DNA of 11,339 bases. Origin: Ruminococcus flavefaciens (GTDB lineage: Bacteria; Bacillota_A; Clostridia; Oscillospirales; Ruminococcaceae). Shown here piece after piece: positions 1 through 6,952 of the stretch (the stretch's first letter is position 1; every line of letters begins with the position of its first letter). Under the pieces are notes generated by a model that was not told the DNA's origin, ran no database searches, and was given only the letters and a program-made list of their open reading frames with translations. The stretch lies in contig SFFP01000039.1 in the NCBI GenBank assembly GCA_004556875.1, positions 1 to 11,339 on the forward strand, given 5' to 3'. Made by a program: the position numbers and the translations under genes.

Positions 1-318
1 AAATGTCCGTACTGTGATTCTTATCTGGAGCATAAAAGAAACTATTCAAACGAGCAGAGAAATAACTATTCAAATATAGATGATCTCAGGAGAATGGTTG
101 AGCCTTTAAGGAATAATCCCGAAGATAAACCGCGTATCTGGATGATACTGATATCGCTTTTCATGCCTGTGGGAATTATGATGTTCATAATCAATATCGC
201 CATGAGAAGACCCAAAAGTGCTTTGGCTTGTTTTATTGCAGGAATTTTCACAACGTTTATTTTTGTGTTCATCTTTGTTATGTTCAACTTTTTCTCTATG
301 TCAAGAATGATGAGATAA
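1..318 (+). CDS. Zinc-ribbon membrane protein, C-terminal part (5' end outside window)
   Basis: The reading frame is open from base 1 to a TGA stop ending at 318, giving 105 residues; the true start lies upstream of the window. The visible part begins KCPYCDSYLE, a CxxC knuckle typical of a short zinc ribbon; a partner CxxC would have to lie in the missing upstream part. A polar linker (residues about 10-45) follows, then two hydrophobic segments at about residues 46-63 and 73-93, and a short basic tail (MSRMMR). Small proteins with an N-terminal zinc ribbon and one or two membrane helices are common in Clostridia and mostly uncharacterised. The first methionine in the window (base 94) is not the start, because it would discard the CxxC and has no ribosome binding site. 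It converges with the leftward propeller gene and shares a hairpin terminator with it. Function unknown. Confidence 0.75.
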   Translation, partial: KCPYCDSYLEHKRNYSNEQRNNYSNIDDLRRMVEPLRNNPEDKPRIWMILISLFMPVGIMMFIINIAMRRPKSALACFIAGIFTTFIFVFIFVMFNFFSMSRMMR

Positions 319-322
319 AACG

Positions 323-352
323 AAACTCCCGTGTTGTTCACGGGAGTTTTTT
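323..352 (+). terminator. Bidirectional hairpin terminator between convergent genes
   Basis: An 11-bp perfect stem (323-333 with 339-349, core ACTCCCGTG/CACGGGAGT) has a 5-base loop (TTGTT), and the T-run reaches 352 on the + strand. On the other strand the stem is followed by TTTCGTTTT, so it can also end the leftward operon whose last stop codon lies at 359-361. Confidence 0.9.
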
Positions 353-358
353 CGTGTA

Positions 359-2710
359 TCAGAAATTGAGTTCGTCTGTAATTTCGATGTTGTCGATATC
401 GGCTGATACGAATTTATTGGCTGATAGTACGTAAACGTTATCGCCGATGTACAATGATCTGATGAAAGGCGTGTTGCGTCCATAGTCGTAATCAGCATTT
501 TCAGTTGTTTCGGTGATCTCGCCCTTAGGAACAAACTTGCCGTCCTCAAAGCTAAAGAAATGATACTGTGTGGTGAATGTGGAAGTGCCTGAGTAATCCT
601 CGCCGTAGGTATATGTCTCCTTTGTAACAGGTACACCTATCAGGTTCTTTTCGGGAGCGATGAGGAGAGCCTTTCTGTCCCATGTTGCTGCTGATGAATA
701 CCATGTATCGGTCTCGCCTATTATTTTCTCATACTCAGCGAAATCGCTTGCATATATGTTGTTCCATGTGTATTCGTCAGCGGCTTTAAGATTATCAGGG
801 TCGGAATTATCAAACATTGTCATTCTTATGCCTGTTAGCCTGCCGTTATTGTCAGCGTCCTGACCGAAGCCGAGAAGAAGTCCGTCGCCCCAGCTCTGCA
901 TATATGTGCTGAAGCCGTTTATCTTGAATTCGTCAAGAACAACAGGCTCGGAAGGTTCGCTGAGGTCAACAGCGTAGAGAGGGTCGGTCTGACGGAATGT
1001 AACGATATAAGCCATATCTCCGCTGAAACTTGCGGATTTTATCTGTTCGTTAATACCCAGTCCGTCAACGCTGCCCACCATATTCATGTCCATATCAAGG
1101 ACGTATACACGAGAGTCGGTCTTTACAGTTTCATAGGAGTAATAGCCGTTGTCATCGCCCTGTATGATACCCCAGATATCTCCTATAAAGCCGCCATCGT
1201 TTTCAAATGGGTGGAATGTTGATTTCACTTCGGAATAGGTAGCCGCAACGCGGAAATAGCCGCCGTATTCGCTCATAGAGAACTGGTCTTTTACATAGCC
1301 TTTGATAGTTCCGCCTGCCATAGGAACGATATCGCCGCCATTTATTGAGATACGTGTGATATCGGTATTGTTTTCCGCCATTTCATAATTCGGAGAAGCT
1401 GTATAGAGGTTGTCGGCTGAGCAGTATATGCTGCCCGAATAGCCTGCAAGAGTCTTGATGTCGTATGATGTCGGAACACCTGACTCGTTGAGGTCAATGC
1501 TTCCGATAACGCTGTAATTCAGGCTGAACTGGCTGTCAAAGTCGCCGTCGGGGAGCAGGATATCTTCGGGAGCTACATTTGCTGAGCTGTCATTGAAGCC
1601 GTAGCATGGAACGTATTTTGTGACATCATTGCAGTCCTCGATCTCGCTGAACTGACTTGAAGTGTAATCGGATAAGAGAAGCATATATCCGTCAGGGGAT
1701 ATTCTTACGTCATGGTAATAACCGTCCTGCTGATATACATCTATGAGCTGCGGTTCATCACCTGTTGTGAAGAAGGCAACAAATGTTGATGCCTGTATAT
1801 ACGAAGGCTTTCTTTCGCAGCCGATAACGGCTATCATATCGTTGTAGATATACATATCCTCGACGCTGAGTATATCTGTGTCCTCACCGCATATGCCTGT
1901 GAAGTCAAAGGAGAAACTGCCTGTGAATTTGCCGTCCTTTACGTTTGCAACGCGGAGTACGTTTGAAAATGTGCCGTCTTTCGTGAAAGCAGTGTATACA
2001 GAGTAGATATGCTTGCCGTCTGTTTTGACGATATCGGCTTCGAGAACGTCCTGTTCCTGATAATAGGTCTCGGAATGTTCGGGAGTCTCCTCATTTTCCT
2101 GTGTTTCCTCGGTATTCGGCTCGTCGGCTTCTTTTTGTTCCTGTGTATCGCCGTCAGAAGAGCTTATTACGGGGACAGGTGGTTCTTTAATTCCGCTGCC
2201 GCCAATGGCATCACTGTATTCTCCTGCGGGGGTAGTAGAGAATTCCGCGTCATTGAATTCAGCCTCATCTGCAATGTCTGCTTCTTCAACCATTCCCAAA
2301 GTGTAACGAGTATCGTTTTTTCTCTGCTCCTTTTCAGCCTTTTTGTAAGCTTTTCTGAACATGGTGTATACCTGTTCATAGTCGGAAGCGCTGCTCATAT
2401 AGCTTGCCTGTTTTGTGACAGCTTCTGTGGTTGATACAGTTTTTTCATCTGAGGTGTTTGCAGGCTTTTCGGTGATGGGGCTTGCATCTTTATTTCTATT
2501 TATCTTTCCATTGTTCAGTGAATATACGGCTGTACCGCCGATAACAGCGCAGGCAGCCGCCGCTGCTGTAACACGGCTTGCTATTTTTATGCCGTTTCTC
2601 TTTTTCTTGGGAGCTTTCTCATCAAGCATTTTCTTTATATTTTCAGGCTTGAGAGACTCGGGAACGGGTTCTGATGTCATTTCATTTCTGAGCTTTTCAT
2701 CATTATTCAT
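359..2710 (-). CDS. Membrane-anchored PF09826-type beta-propeller protein, putative anti-sigma/sensor partner of the ECF sigma factor
   Basis: 783 residues. Residues 1-45 are charged and predicted cytoplasmic, with the short helical motif VPESLKPENIKKMLDEK (16-32) and a KKKR stop. Residues about 46-64 form one alanine-rich membrane helix, giving a type II topology. An acidic, low-complexity linker (about 70-218) leads to an extracellular domain (about 219-780). This matches the family described as 'secreted protein containing C-terminal beta-propeller domain': EADIVKTDGKHIYSV (224-238), GTIKGYVKDQFSMSEYGGYF (467-486), MAYIVTFRQTDPLYAVDLSE (566-585) and RSLYIGDNVYVLSANK (751-766) are all in the family order. 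Start at 2710 is fixed by GAAAGGAG seven bases upstream (2718-2725). It lies 18 bases after the sigma gene stop, so the two are almost certainly co-transcribed. By analogy with other ECF operons, the N-terminal tail may bind the sigma factor while the propeller senses something outside; that role is inference. The ligand is unknown. Confidence 0.88.
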   Translation of the reverse strand: MNNDEKLRNEMTSEPVPESLKPENIKKMLDEKAPKKKRNGIKIASRVTAAAAACAVIGGTAVYSLNNGKINRNKDASPITEKPANTSDEKTVSTTEAVTKQASYMSSASDYEQVYTMFRKAYKKAEKEQRKNDTRYTLGMVEEADIADEAEFNDAEFSTTPAGEYSDAIGGSGIKEPPVPVISSSDGDTQEQKEADEPNTEETQENEETPEHSETYYQEQDVLEADIVKTDGKHIYSVYTAFTKDGTFSNVLRVANVKDGKFTGSFSFDFTGICGEDTDILSVEDMYIYNDMIAVIGCERKPSYIQASTFVAFFTTGDEPQLIDVYQQDGYYHDVRISPDGYMLLLSDYTSSQFSEIEDCNDVTKYVPCYGFNDSSANVAPEDILLPDGDFDSQFSLNYSVIGSIDLNESGVPTSYDIKTLAGYSGSIYCSADNLYTASPNYEMAENNTDITRISINGGDIVPMAGGTIKGYVKDQFSMSEYGGYFRVAATYSEVKSTFHPFENDGGFIGDIWGIIQGDDNGYYSYETVKTDSRVYVLDMDMNMVGSVDGLGINEQIKSASFSGDMAYIVTFRQTDPLYAVDLSEPSEPVVLDEFKINGFSTYMQSWGDGLLLGFGQDADNNGRLTGIRMTMFDNSDPDNLKAADEYTWNNIYASDFAEYEKIIGETDTWYSSAATWDRKALLIAPEKNLIGVPVTKETYTYGEDYSGTSTFTTQYHFFSFEDGKFVPKGEITETTENADYDYGRNTPFIRSLYIGDNVYVLSANKFVSADIDNIEITDELNF

Positions 2711-2728
2711 GGTTATTCTCCTTTCAGA

Positions 2729-3238
2729 TCATAATTCAGGAGTAAGTTCAAGTCTTAGCTTTTGTTTTATCCTTGTTAGCTTTGAACGGACTGTACCTGC
2801 CTTTATGCCGCAGACCTCGGATATCTCATCGCTCGAATATCCGCCCAATACTGACATTGACAGCAGCAGACGGGACTCTGTATCCAGTTTATTCACAGCT
2901 TCACGAAGCTCTACGGATTCATAGCTGAAGCTTTCGGTGAGATCGGTATTTTCATTGAGTTCATCAGTCGGCTCAAAGTAAGAGCGCTGTTTGCGTTTTA
3001 TCTTAGCTGCAAGGATAGACATTATCCAGCTTCTGAATTTTTCGGGGCTGCGTAGTTTTTTTATTGAGCAGAATGCGTCCAGTACGGTATCGCTAACTGT
3101 ATCAGCAGCGTCATGGGGATTTCGCAGGCTGTATAGGGCAATATGATAAAGGCCTTCATAGACTGTTTCGTATAGTCTTGAAAAGGCTTCTGTACTGCCC
3201 TCGCGCGCGAGTCTGACATCTGCGGAGTAGTCATTCAT
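2729..3238 (-). CDS. ECF-type RNA polymerase sigma factor (sigma-70 family)
   Basis: 169 residues, the usual size for an ECF (group 4) sigma factor. Region 2 spans about residues 8-83: AREGSTEAFSRLYETVYEGL (11-30), the DAADTVSDTVLDAF segment (43-56, the region that contacts core polymerase) and FRSWIMSILAAKIKRK (68-83). A charged acidic linker (89-112) lacks region 3. Region 4 (about 118-163) holds a helix-turn-helix, YSSDEISEVCGIKAGTVRSK (134-153), for -35 recognition. The ATG at 3238 follows a very strong AAAGGAGG (3245-3252) with seven-base spacing. It is the first gene of an operon with the membrane propeller protein downstream. No convincing housekeeping promoter is visible upstream on this strand, which would fit autoregulation by an ECF-type promoter, but no such motif was identified with certainty. 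Confidence 0.92.
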   Translation of the reverse strand: MNDYSADVRLAREGSTEAFSRLYETVYEGLYHIALYSLRNPHDAADTVSDTVLDAFCSIKKLRSPEKFRSWIMSILAAKIKRKQRSYFEPTDELNENTDLTESFSYESVELREAVNKLDTESRLLLSMSVLGGYSSDEISEVCGIKAGTVRSKLTRIKQKLRLELTPEL

Positions 3239-3253
3239 GCTGATCCCTCCTTT

Positions 3254-3265
3254 GAATTCGAATTC
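3254..3265. other. 12-bp perfect palindrome next to the sigma gene ribosome binding site
   Basis: GAATTCGAATTC reads the same on both strands and lies just upstream of the sigma-gene ribosome binding site. It could be a small operator or chance; AT-rich palindromes of this length do arise by chance, so little weight is placed on it. Confidence 0.3.
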
Positions 3266-3298
3266 ATAAACTATGTGTCATATTAAAGCCTGATTGCT

Positions 3299-3331
3299 GC
3301 AAAAAGCACAATAAATCAGCAATTTGCACAA
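3299..3331. promoter_or_regulatory. Direct repeat with 20-bp period, candidate operator in the divergent intergenic region
   Basis: GCAAAAAGCACAA (3299-3311) and GCAATTTGCACAA (3319-3331) match at 10 of 13 positions and start 20 bases apart, about two turns of the helix. AraC-family regulators bind head-to-tail sites at this kind of spacing, and the rightward gene encodes a protein with an AraC C-terminus. A 7-bp inverted repeat (ATTGCTG at 3293-3299 with CAGCAAT at 3317-3323) overlaps the same stretch. Which regulator binds, if any, is inference. Confidence 0.4.
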
Positions 3332-3422
3332 ACGGTCAGCGTTATTATTGTAAGGTATAACGATATATAAATATTCAACCCACAAAAATGCGCTTATGGT
3401 GGAAAAAACGCAGAAAAGTTCA

Positions 3423-3451
3423 TTGACAATTCTGAATAAATAATGTATAAT
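3423..3451 (+). promoter_or_regulatory. Consensus sigma-A promoter of the LacI/GGDEF/AraC regulator gene
   Basis: TTGACA (3423-3428) and TATAAT (3446-3451) are both perfect hexamers with a 17-base spacer. Transcription should start near 3458, leaving a leader of about 25 bases before the TTG start codon. The -10 hexamer overlaps an ATG at 3450, so that ATG cannot be the start of a protein made from this promoter. Confidence 0.9.
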
Positions 3452-3469
3452 GAAGGTAACATCTAACAT

Positions 3470-3478
3470 AGGGGTGGG
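3470..3478 (+). promoter_or_regulatory. Ribosome binding site that decides the TTG start
   Basis: AGGGGTGGG ends four bases before TTG (3483-3485), with the GGGG core eight bases away. The next in-frame ATG (3501) is too far from it, and the upstream ATG (3450) lies in the promoter. Confidence 0.65.
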
Positions 3479-3482
3479 AAAT

Positions 3483-5648
3483 TTGATCAAGAAAAAGAGA
3501 ATGATCTTTGGCGTTGTTGCGGCTGAGGCGAACAGTATTGAACAGCGTCAGATCATAAAGGGAATTGCAAGGTTCGACCAGTGCGTCGGAATCGACACGA
3601 TCATTTTCTCCAACAATTATAATCCTAACGTAAAGGAAAAAGAGCTTTTCTGTGAAAACAGGATATATGATCTTATCCTCTCTGATGAGCTGGACGGACT
3701 TATCATCATATCCGAATCGTTCGTAAACGAAGATCTGCGAAAGGTCATCGCGGATCATCTCTCACAAAAAGCAATACCCATCGTCGTTGTGGGAACGTAT
3801 CTGGCAGAGCTTGATCTTCCTCACTGTACGTTTATAAATACCAGCGACGAAAACGATATCGAGGATCTTACCGATCATCTTGTGGAAAAGCACGGCTTCA
3901 CCGAGATAGACATTATTACAGGCTATGACTTTATCGAAGCCTCAAATCTCAGAGTGAGCGGCTACAGGAAGTCTCTAGAAAAGCACGGCATCGAGTATGA
4001 TGAAAAGCGCGTGCACTTTGGAAACTTCTGGATGAATTCGGGTGAAGAGCTTGCTGAGCGCTATCACAGCGGAGAGCTTCCCCTTCCTCAGGCGATAGTC
4101 TGCGCCAACGACTATATGGCATACGGACTTATCGACAAGTTTGACGAGATCGGCATAAAAGTTCCCGATGATGTTACTGTTGTGGGTTATGAATTTGTAG
4201 GAGACCGCTTTATGCATTCGCCTCTGCTCACCACATATAAGAGAAACCGTGAATCTATAGGAGAGGACGCGGCTAACCTTGTGTACAGCCGCCTCAAAAA
4301 GCGCGAATTTCTCTTTTCTCCGCCGCGCGGCGAGATGATATGCGGTACGAGCTGTACCTGCGGCGTTGACCGCAAACAGTATAAGGAAGAGCTGAAAAAT
4401 GCCCGTATCAAGAGGGAATACGACAACTGGAACTTGTTCAATCCTCTTGACCAGAAACTTACTGAATGTCGTACACTTGGCGAATTCACGGATATTTGCA
4501 GTGAGTTCCACTGGCAGGTGCGCGGTATACAGAGCTTTTACCTGTGCCTTTACAAAAACTGGTATGACACAGATGCAGAGCTGAGCGATATTCTTTCCTG
4601 TCAGAGCATGGTAAAATGGGAGGACAGGACTCCGTTTGATATGCACAAGTATAATTTCGCAGGACTTCTCTCAAGGAATTATGAGCCTGCGGTGTATTAT
4701 TTCAATCCGCTGTTCTTCAATGACAGGCTTTTCGGACATCTTGTGCTAAAATACCATGACCCGGATACTTATGACGATATCTACCGAAACTGGCTCAAAT
4801 CCGTATCAAACGGACTTGAATTCCTGCGAATGAAGAATGATATCCAGTATCTTACACAGTGCCAGAACTTGTCGGATATGCGTGATACTCTCACGGGTAT
4901 GTACAACGAAACAGGCATGAGAAAGGCTTATCACACTCTTGATATCGACAATCAGGAGTACGCACTGGTCATGATGAGGATAGGTATTTCCAATGCAGGT
5001 TTTTACGAGCTTAACGGCAAGATACCTGCTGTTATGGACGCGGCAGAGGCTGTAAATCAGTTCTGCGGAAGCAATGACATCTGCGGCAGGGTCAATGACA
5101 ATACCTTTGCCTGCATAATACAGGGCGAAACCGATACTGAACTGCTTGAAAACAGGCTCAGTTCAATAATGCTCCAGCACAACATATACATAGACCAGTA
5201 CGGACTTGATTCCTTTGTGTGCTCTGCTGTCAAGTGCACTGAAAAGTCGTATACAAAGCTTACGGCAATGTGTACGGATATACTTTCAGAGCGTCAGCGT
5301 GAAAAGATGGAGATGCGTATGCGTCCGCATTATGAGGATATGCTCAATATAAGGAGCTATATCTACAGTAATCCGCAGGACAGCTTTGAGTCGGAAAAGC
5401 TCCGCAAGCTTTATCCCTACAGCGCAGGACATCTCCGAGAAGTTTATAAGAAGTGCTTCGGAGTGAGCATACATAAGGACTGCATAAATGCGCGTATGGC
5501 AAAGGCTACATACTGCCTGACGGTAACGCCGCTTAGCATGGCTGAGATAGCTGAGCAGTGCGGCTATGTGGACAGCAAATACTTCCTGCGCCAGTTCCTT
5601 GCAACTGTAGGCGTAACGCCAAATCAGTACCGCAATATGGCTAAATGA
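3483..5648 (+). CDS. One-component regulator: LacI-type sugar-binding domain, degenerate GGDEF domain, C-terminal AraC DNA-binding domain
   Basis: 721 residues from the TTG at 3483 (a longer frame opens at ATG 3450, but that codon overlaps the -10 box). Residues about 6-290 form a periplasmic-binding-protein-like (LacI/GalR effector) domain, seen in RMIFGVVAAE at its start and IKVPDDVTVVGYEFVG (225-240); the usual N-terminal LacI helix-turn-helix is absent. ICGTSCTCG (286-294) closes this domain. Residues about 300-460 are an unassigned, possibly GAF-like linker domain. Residues about 461-590 resemble GGDEF: RDTLTGMYNETGM (467-479) matches the family's opening motif, but the signature site reads RVNDNTF (536-542) where active cyclases have GGDEF, so it should not make c-di-GMP. 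Residues about 620-721 are an AraC/XylS domain with two helix-turn-helices, including AEIAEQCGYVDSKYFLRQF (687-705) and GVTPNQYR at the end. It probably senses a sugar or nucleoside-like ligand in the cytoplasm; targets and ligand are unknown. Confidence 0.88.
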   Translation: MIKKKRMIFGVVAAEANSIEQRQIIKGIARFDQCVGIDTIIFSNNYNPNVKEKELFCENRIYDLILSDELDGLIIISESFVNEDLRKVIADHLSQKAIPIVVVGTYLAELDLPHCTFINTSDENDIEDLTDHLVEKHGFTEIDIITGYDFIEASNLRVSGYRKSLEKHGIEYDEKRVHFGNFWMNSGEELAERYHSGELPLPQAIVCANDYMAYGLIDKFDEIGIKVPDDVTVVGYEFVGDRFMHSPLLTTYKRNRESIGEDAANLVYSRLKKREFLFSPPRGEMICGTSCTCGVDRKQYKEELKNARIKREYDNWNLFNPLDQKLTECRTLGEFTDICSEFHWQVRGIQSFYLCLYKNWYDTDAELSDILSCQSMVKWEDRTPFDMHKYNFAGLLSRNYEPAVYYFNPLFFNDRLFGHLVLKYHDPDTYDDIYRNWLKSVSNGLEFLRMKNDIQYLTQCQNLSDMRDTLTGMYNETGMRKAYHTLDIDNQEYALVMMRIGISNAGFYELNGKIPAVMDAAEAVNQFCGSNDICGRVNDNTFACIIQGETDTELLENRLSSIMLQHNIYIDQYGLDSFVCSAVKCTEKSYTKLTAMCTDILSERQREKMEMRMRPHYEDMLNIRSYIYSNPQDSFESEKLRKLYPYSAGHLREVYKKCFGVSIHKDCINARMAKATYCLTVTPLSMAEIAEQCGYVDSKYFLRQFLATVGVTPNQYRNMAK

Positions 5649-5667
5649 GCCGTTAGCCATTAGCTAT

Positions 5668-5692
5668 GTAGGGACGACCATTGGTCGTCCGC
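5668..5692. repeat. GTAGGG-type palindromic intergenic repeat, copy 1
   Basis: It starts GTAGGG and ends CCGC, with a perfect 8-bp stem GGACGACC (5672-5679) / GGTCGTCC (5683-5690) around a three-base ATT loop. An A-run follows rather than a T-run, so it is not a + strand terminator. It shares its layout with the next copy. Confidence 0.75.
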
Positions 5693-5710
5693 AAAAAAAC
5701 GACAAATAAT

Positions 5711-5735
5711 GTAGGGCGAGTTCAGCTCGCCCGTG
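5711..5735. repeat. GTAGGG-type palindromic intergenic repeat, copy 2
   Basis: GTAGGGCGAG begins a 7-bp stem, GGGCGAG (5714-5720) / CTCGCCC (5726-5732), with loop TTCAG, then CGTG. Same GTAGGG start and similar length as copy 1, but a different stem sequence, so the shape is conserved rather than the stem bases. Confidence 0.72.
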
Positions 5736-5757
5736 CAAGCAATACACAAATTGACAA

Positions 5758-5800
5758 AAACCCGAAAGCTTCATTATCCGAATGCTTTCGGGTTTATTTA
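5758..5800. terminator. Bidirectional terminator between convergent regulator and glucokinase transcripts
   Basis: A perfect 12-bp stem AAACCCGAAAGC (5758-5769) / GCTTTCGGGTTT (5784-5795), extended inside by TTC/GAA with a one-base bulge. Rightward it is followed by ATTTATT; leftward the stem ends in GGGTTTTTG, a better T-run. It can end the regulator gene (stop at 5648) and the leftward lysozyme-manA-glucokinase operon. Confidence 0.85.
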
Positions 5801-5841
5801 TTGCAATTATAGCATAAGCCTGCTGATGTGTCAACAAGAAA

Positions 5842-5954
5842 GGGACGCACAAGGGGAGCCCCCTCTGGCGGATCGCAGGTTATATTTACGAGACTGTAAT
5901 TTCAGGCTCGGTAACCATATTTTCCGCTAAGGGTAGCAGCCTAATGTGCGTCCC
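5842..5954 (+). ncRNA. Candidate structured RNA or MITE-like element: 113-base nested hairpin
   Basis: A perfect 10-bp inverted repeat, GGGACGCACA (5842-5851) / TGTGCGTCCC (5945-5954), closes the element. Inside, complementary segments occur in strict nested order: AGG/CCT (5852-5854/5940-5942), CCCT/AGGG (5861-5864/5930-5933), GGCGGA/TCCGCT (5867-5872/5923-5928), GGTTAT/GTAACC (5878-5883/5911-5916), CGAG/CTCG (5889-5892/5907-5910) and CTG/CAG (5894-5896/5903-5905), with loop TAATTT. Two pairs (G-U in GGCGGA/UCCGCU, U-G in GGUUAU/GUAACC) only work as RNA from the + strand; the other strand would have A-C mismatches, a mild hint for rightward transcription. No coding frame, T-run or clear promoter is visible, and no target-site duplication was found. 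It was not matched to any known riboswitch or ribozyme. Whether it is a functional RNA or a palindromic mobile repeat is open. Confidence 0.5.
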
Positions 5955-5983
5955 ATAAGCTCTGAAAACTATTTACTTGCCAC

Positions 5984-6940
5984 TTACTGATTAGCTCTTC
6001 CGAGGAAGGCTGCACCGATGATACCTGCGTCGTTGCCAAGCTTGGCAATAACTATCTCTGTATTCTTAGGTGAGTTGCGTGTGTAAACTTCCTTAGCAAC
6101 AAGCTCCTTCATAGGCAGGAGGAGAGGATCGCCCTCGTTGCATACACCGCCGCCGATGCAGAGAACATCTGGCTGGAAGATATTGATAGTGTTTGTGATA
6201 CCTGCTGCAAGGTACTTGATGTACTTGTCAACAACAGCCTTAGCATATTTGTCTCCTGCTCTCATGCAGTCGAATGATGTACGTGCTGTAACCTTGCCCT
6301 TTTCCTTTTCGGACTGAGCCATGATGCAGTCAGGGTGCTCGGCAATAGCTTCCTTAGTCATGCGGATAAGTCCTGTAGCTGAAGAATAAGCCTCAAAACA
6401 GCCCTTTCTGCCGCATGAGCACTGTGCACCGTCTACCTCGATAACTGTGTGACCGATCTCAGCACCTGCAAAGTTAGAACCTGCATAGATCTTGCCGTCA
6501 ATGATGATACCGCCGCCAACGCCTGTTCCGAGAGTTATGCATACAGCGTTCTTAGCGCCCTTTGCAGCACCTGCAACGAACTCACCGTATGCAGCAGCAT
6601 TTGCGTCATTTTCAATGAATACAGGCTTGTCGATAGTCTCCTGTATGTACTTTACCATAGGAGTATCTTTGAAACCGAGATTGTTTGAATACTCGATGAT
6701 ACCTGTTGAGCTGTTAGCGATACCGGGAGTACCAACGCCGATCCACTCGATCTGATCCATAGTGAGCTTTGCGTTCTTTACAGCTTCAACAGCCATTCTT
6801 GCCATATCGTCAGCTATTTCCTTTTCGGGACGCGGACAATTTGTCTTTGTGCTTGCCTTTGCGACGATATTGTAATTCTCATCAACTACGCCTGCAACGA
6901 TATTAGTACCGCCCAGGTCTATTCCTACATAATATTTCAT
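5984..6940 (-). CDS. ROK-family glucokinase
   Basis: 318 residues, typical for bacterial ROK sugar kinases. It uses ATP to phosphorylate glucose to glucose 6-phosphate in the cytoplasm, the entry step to glycolysis. Visible motifs: phosphate-binding DLGGTN (8-13), GVGTPG (68-73), ENDANAAAYGE (110-120) with the expected catalytic aspartate at 112, LGTGVGGG (137-144), the sugar-binding EIGH (161-164), and the ROK zinc site CSCGRKGCFE (174-183) with H164. Glucose is preferred over fructose or N-acetylmannosamine as substrate because the overall pattern follows Gram-positive glucokinases; a related hexose cannot be excluded. The ATG at 6940 has AAGGAGGA seven bases upstream, and that site overlaps the stop codon of the isomerase gene, so the two genes are translationally close. 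It is the last gene of a lysozyme-isomerase-kinase operon. Confidence 0.9.
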   Translation of the reverse strand: MKYYVGIDLGGTNIVAGVVDENYNIVAKASTKTNCPRPEKEIADDMARMAVEAVKNAKLTMDQIEWIGVGTPGIANSSTGIIEYSNNLGFKDTPMVKYIQETIDKPVFIENDANAAAYGEFVAGAAKGAKNAVCITLGTGVGGGIIIDGKIYAGSNFAGAEIGHTVIEVDGAQCSCGRKGCFEAYSSATGLIRMTKEAIAEHPDCIMAQSEKEKGKVTARTSFDCMRAGDKYAKAVVDKYIKYLAAGITNTINIFQPDVLCIGGGVCNEGDPLLLPMKELVAKEVYTRNSPKNTEIVIAKLGNDAGIIGAAFLGRANQ

Positions 6941-6952
6941 TTTATATCCTCC

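Noticed and set aside
2009..2924. Hydrophobic-looking + strand frames of 141 and 169 residues
   Set aside because: They are antisense to the propeller and sigma genes; their composition reflects reversed codons of charged residues.
3450..3482. ATG at 3450 as start of the regulator gene
   Set aside because: It overlaps the TATAAT -10 hexamer and has no ribosome binding site; TTG 3483 is better supported.
3975..4646. 223-residue open frame on the minus strand
   Set aside because: It lies wholly inside the regulator gene in antisense, with no recognisable domain; a shadow frame.
5842..5954. Reading the 113-base hairpin as a riboswitch for the glucokinase gene
   Set aside because: It lies after the glucokinase stop codon on that strand, so it cannot act as a 5' leader; no known aptamer core was recognised.
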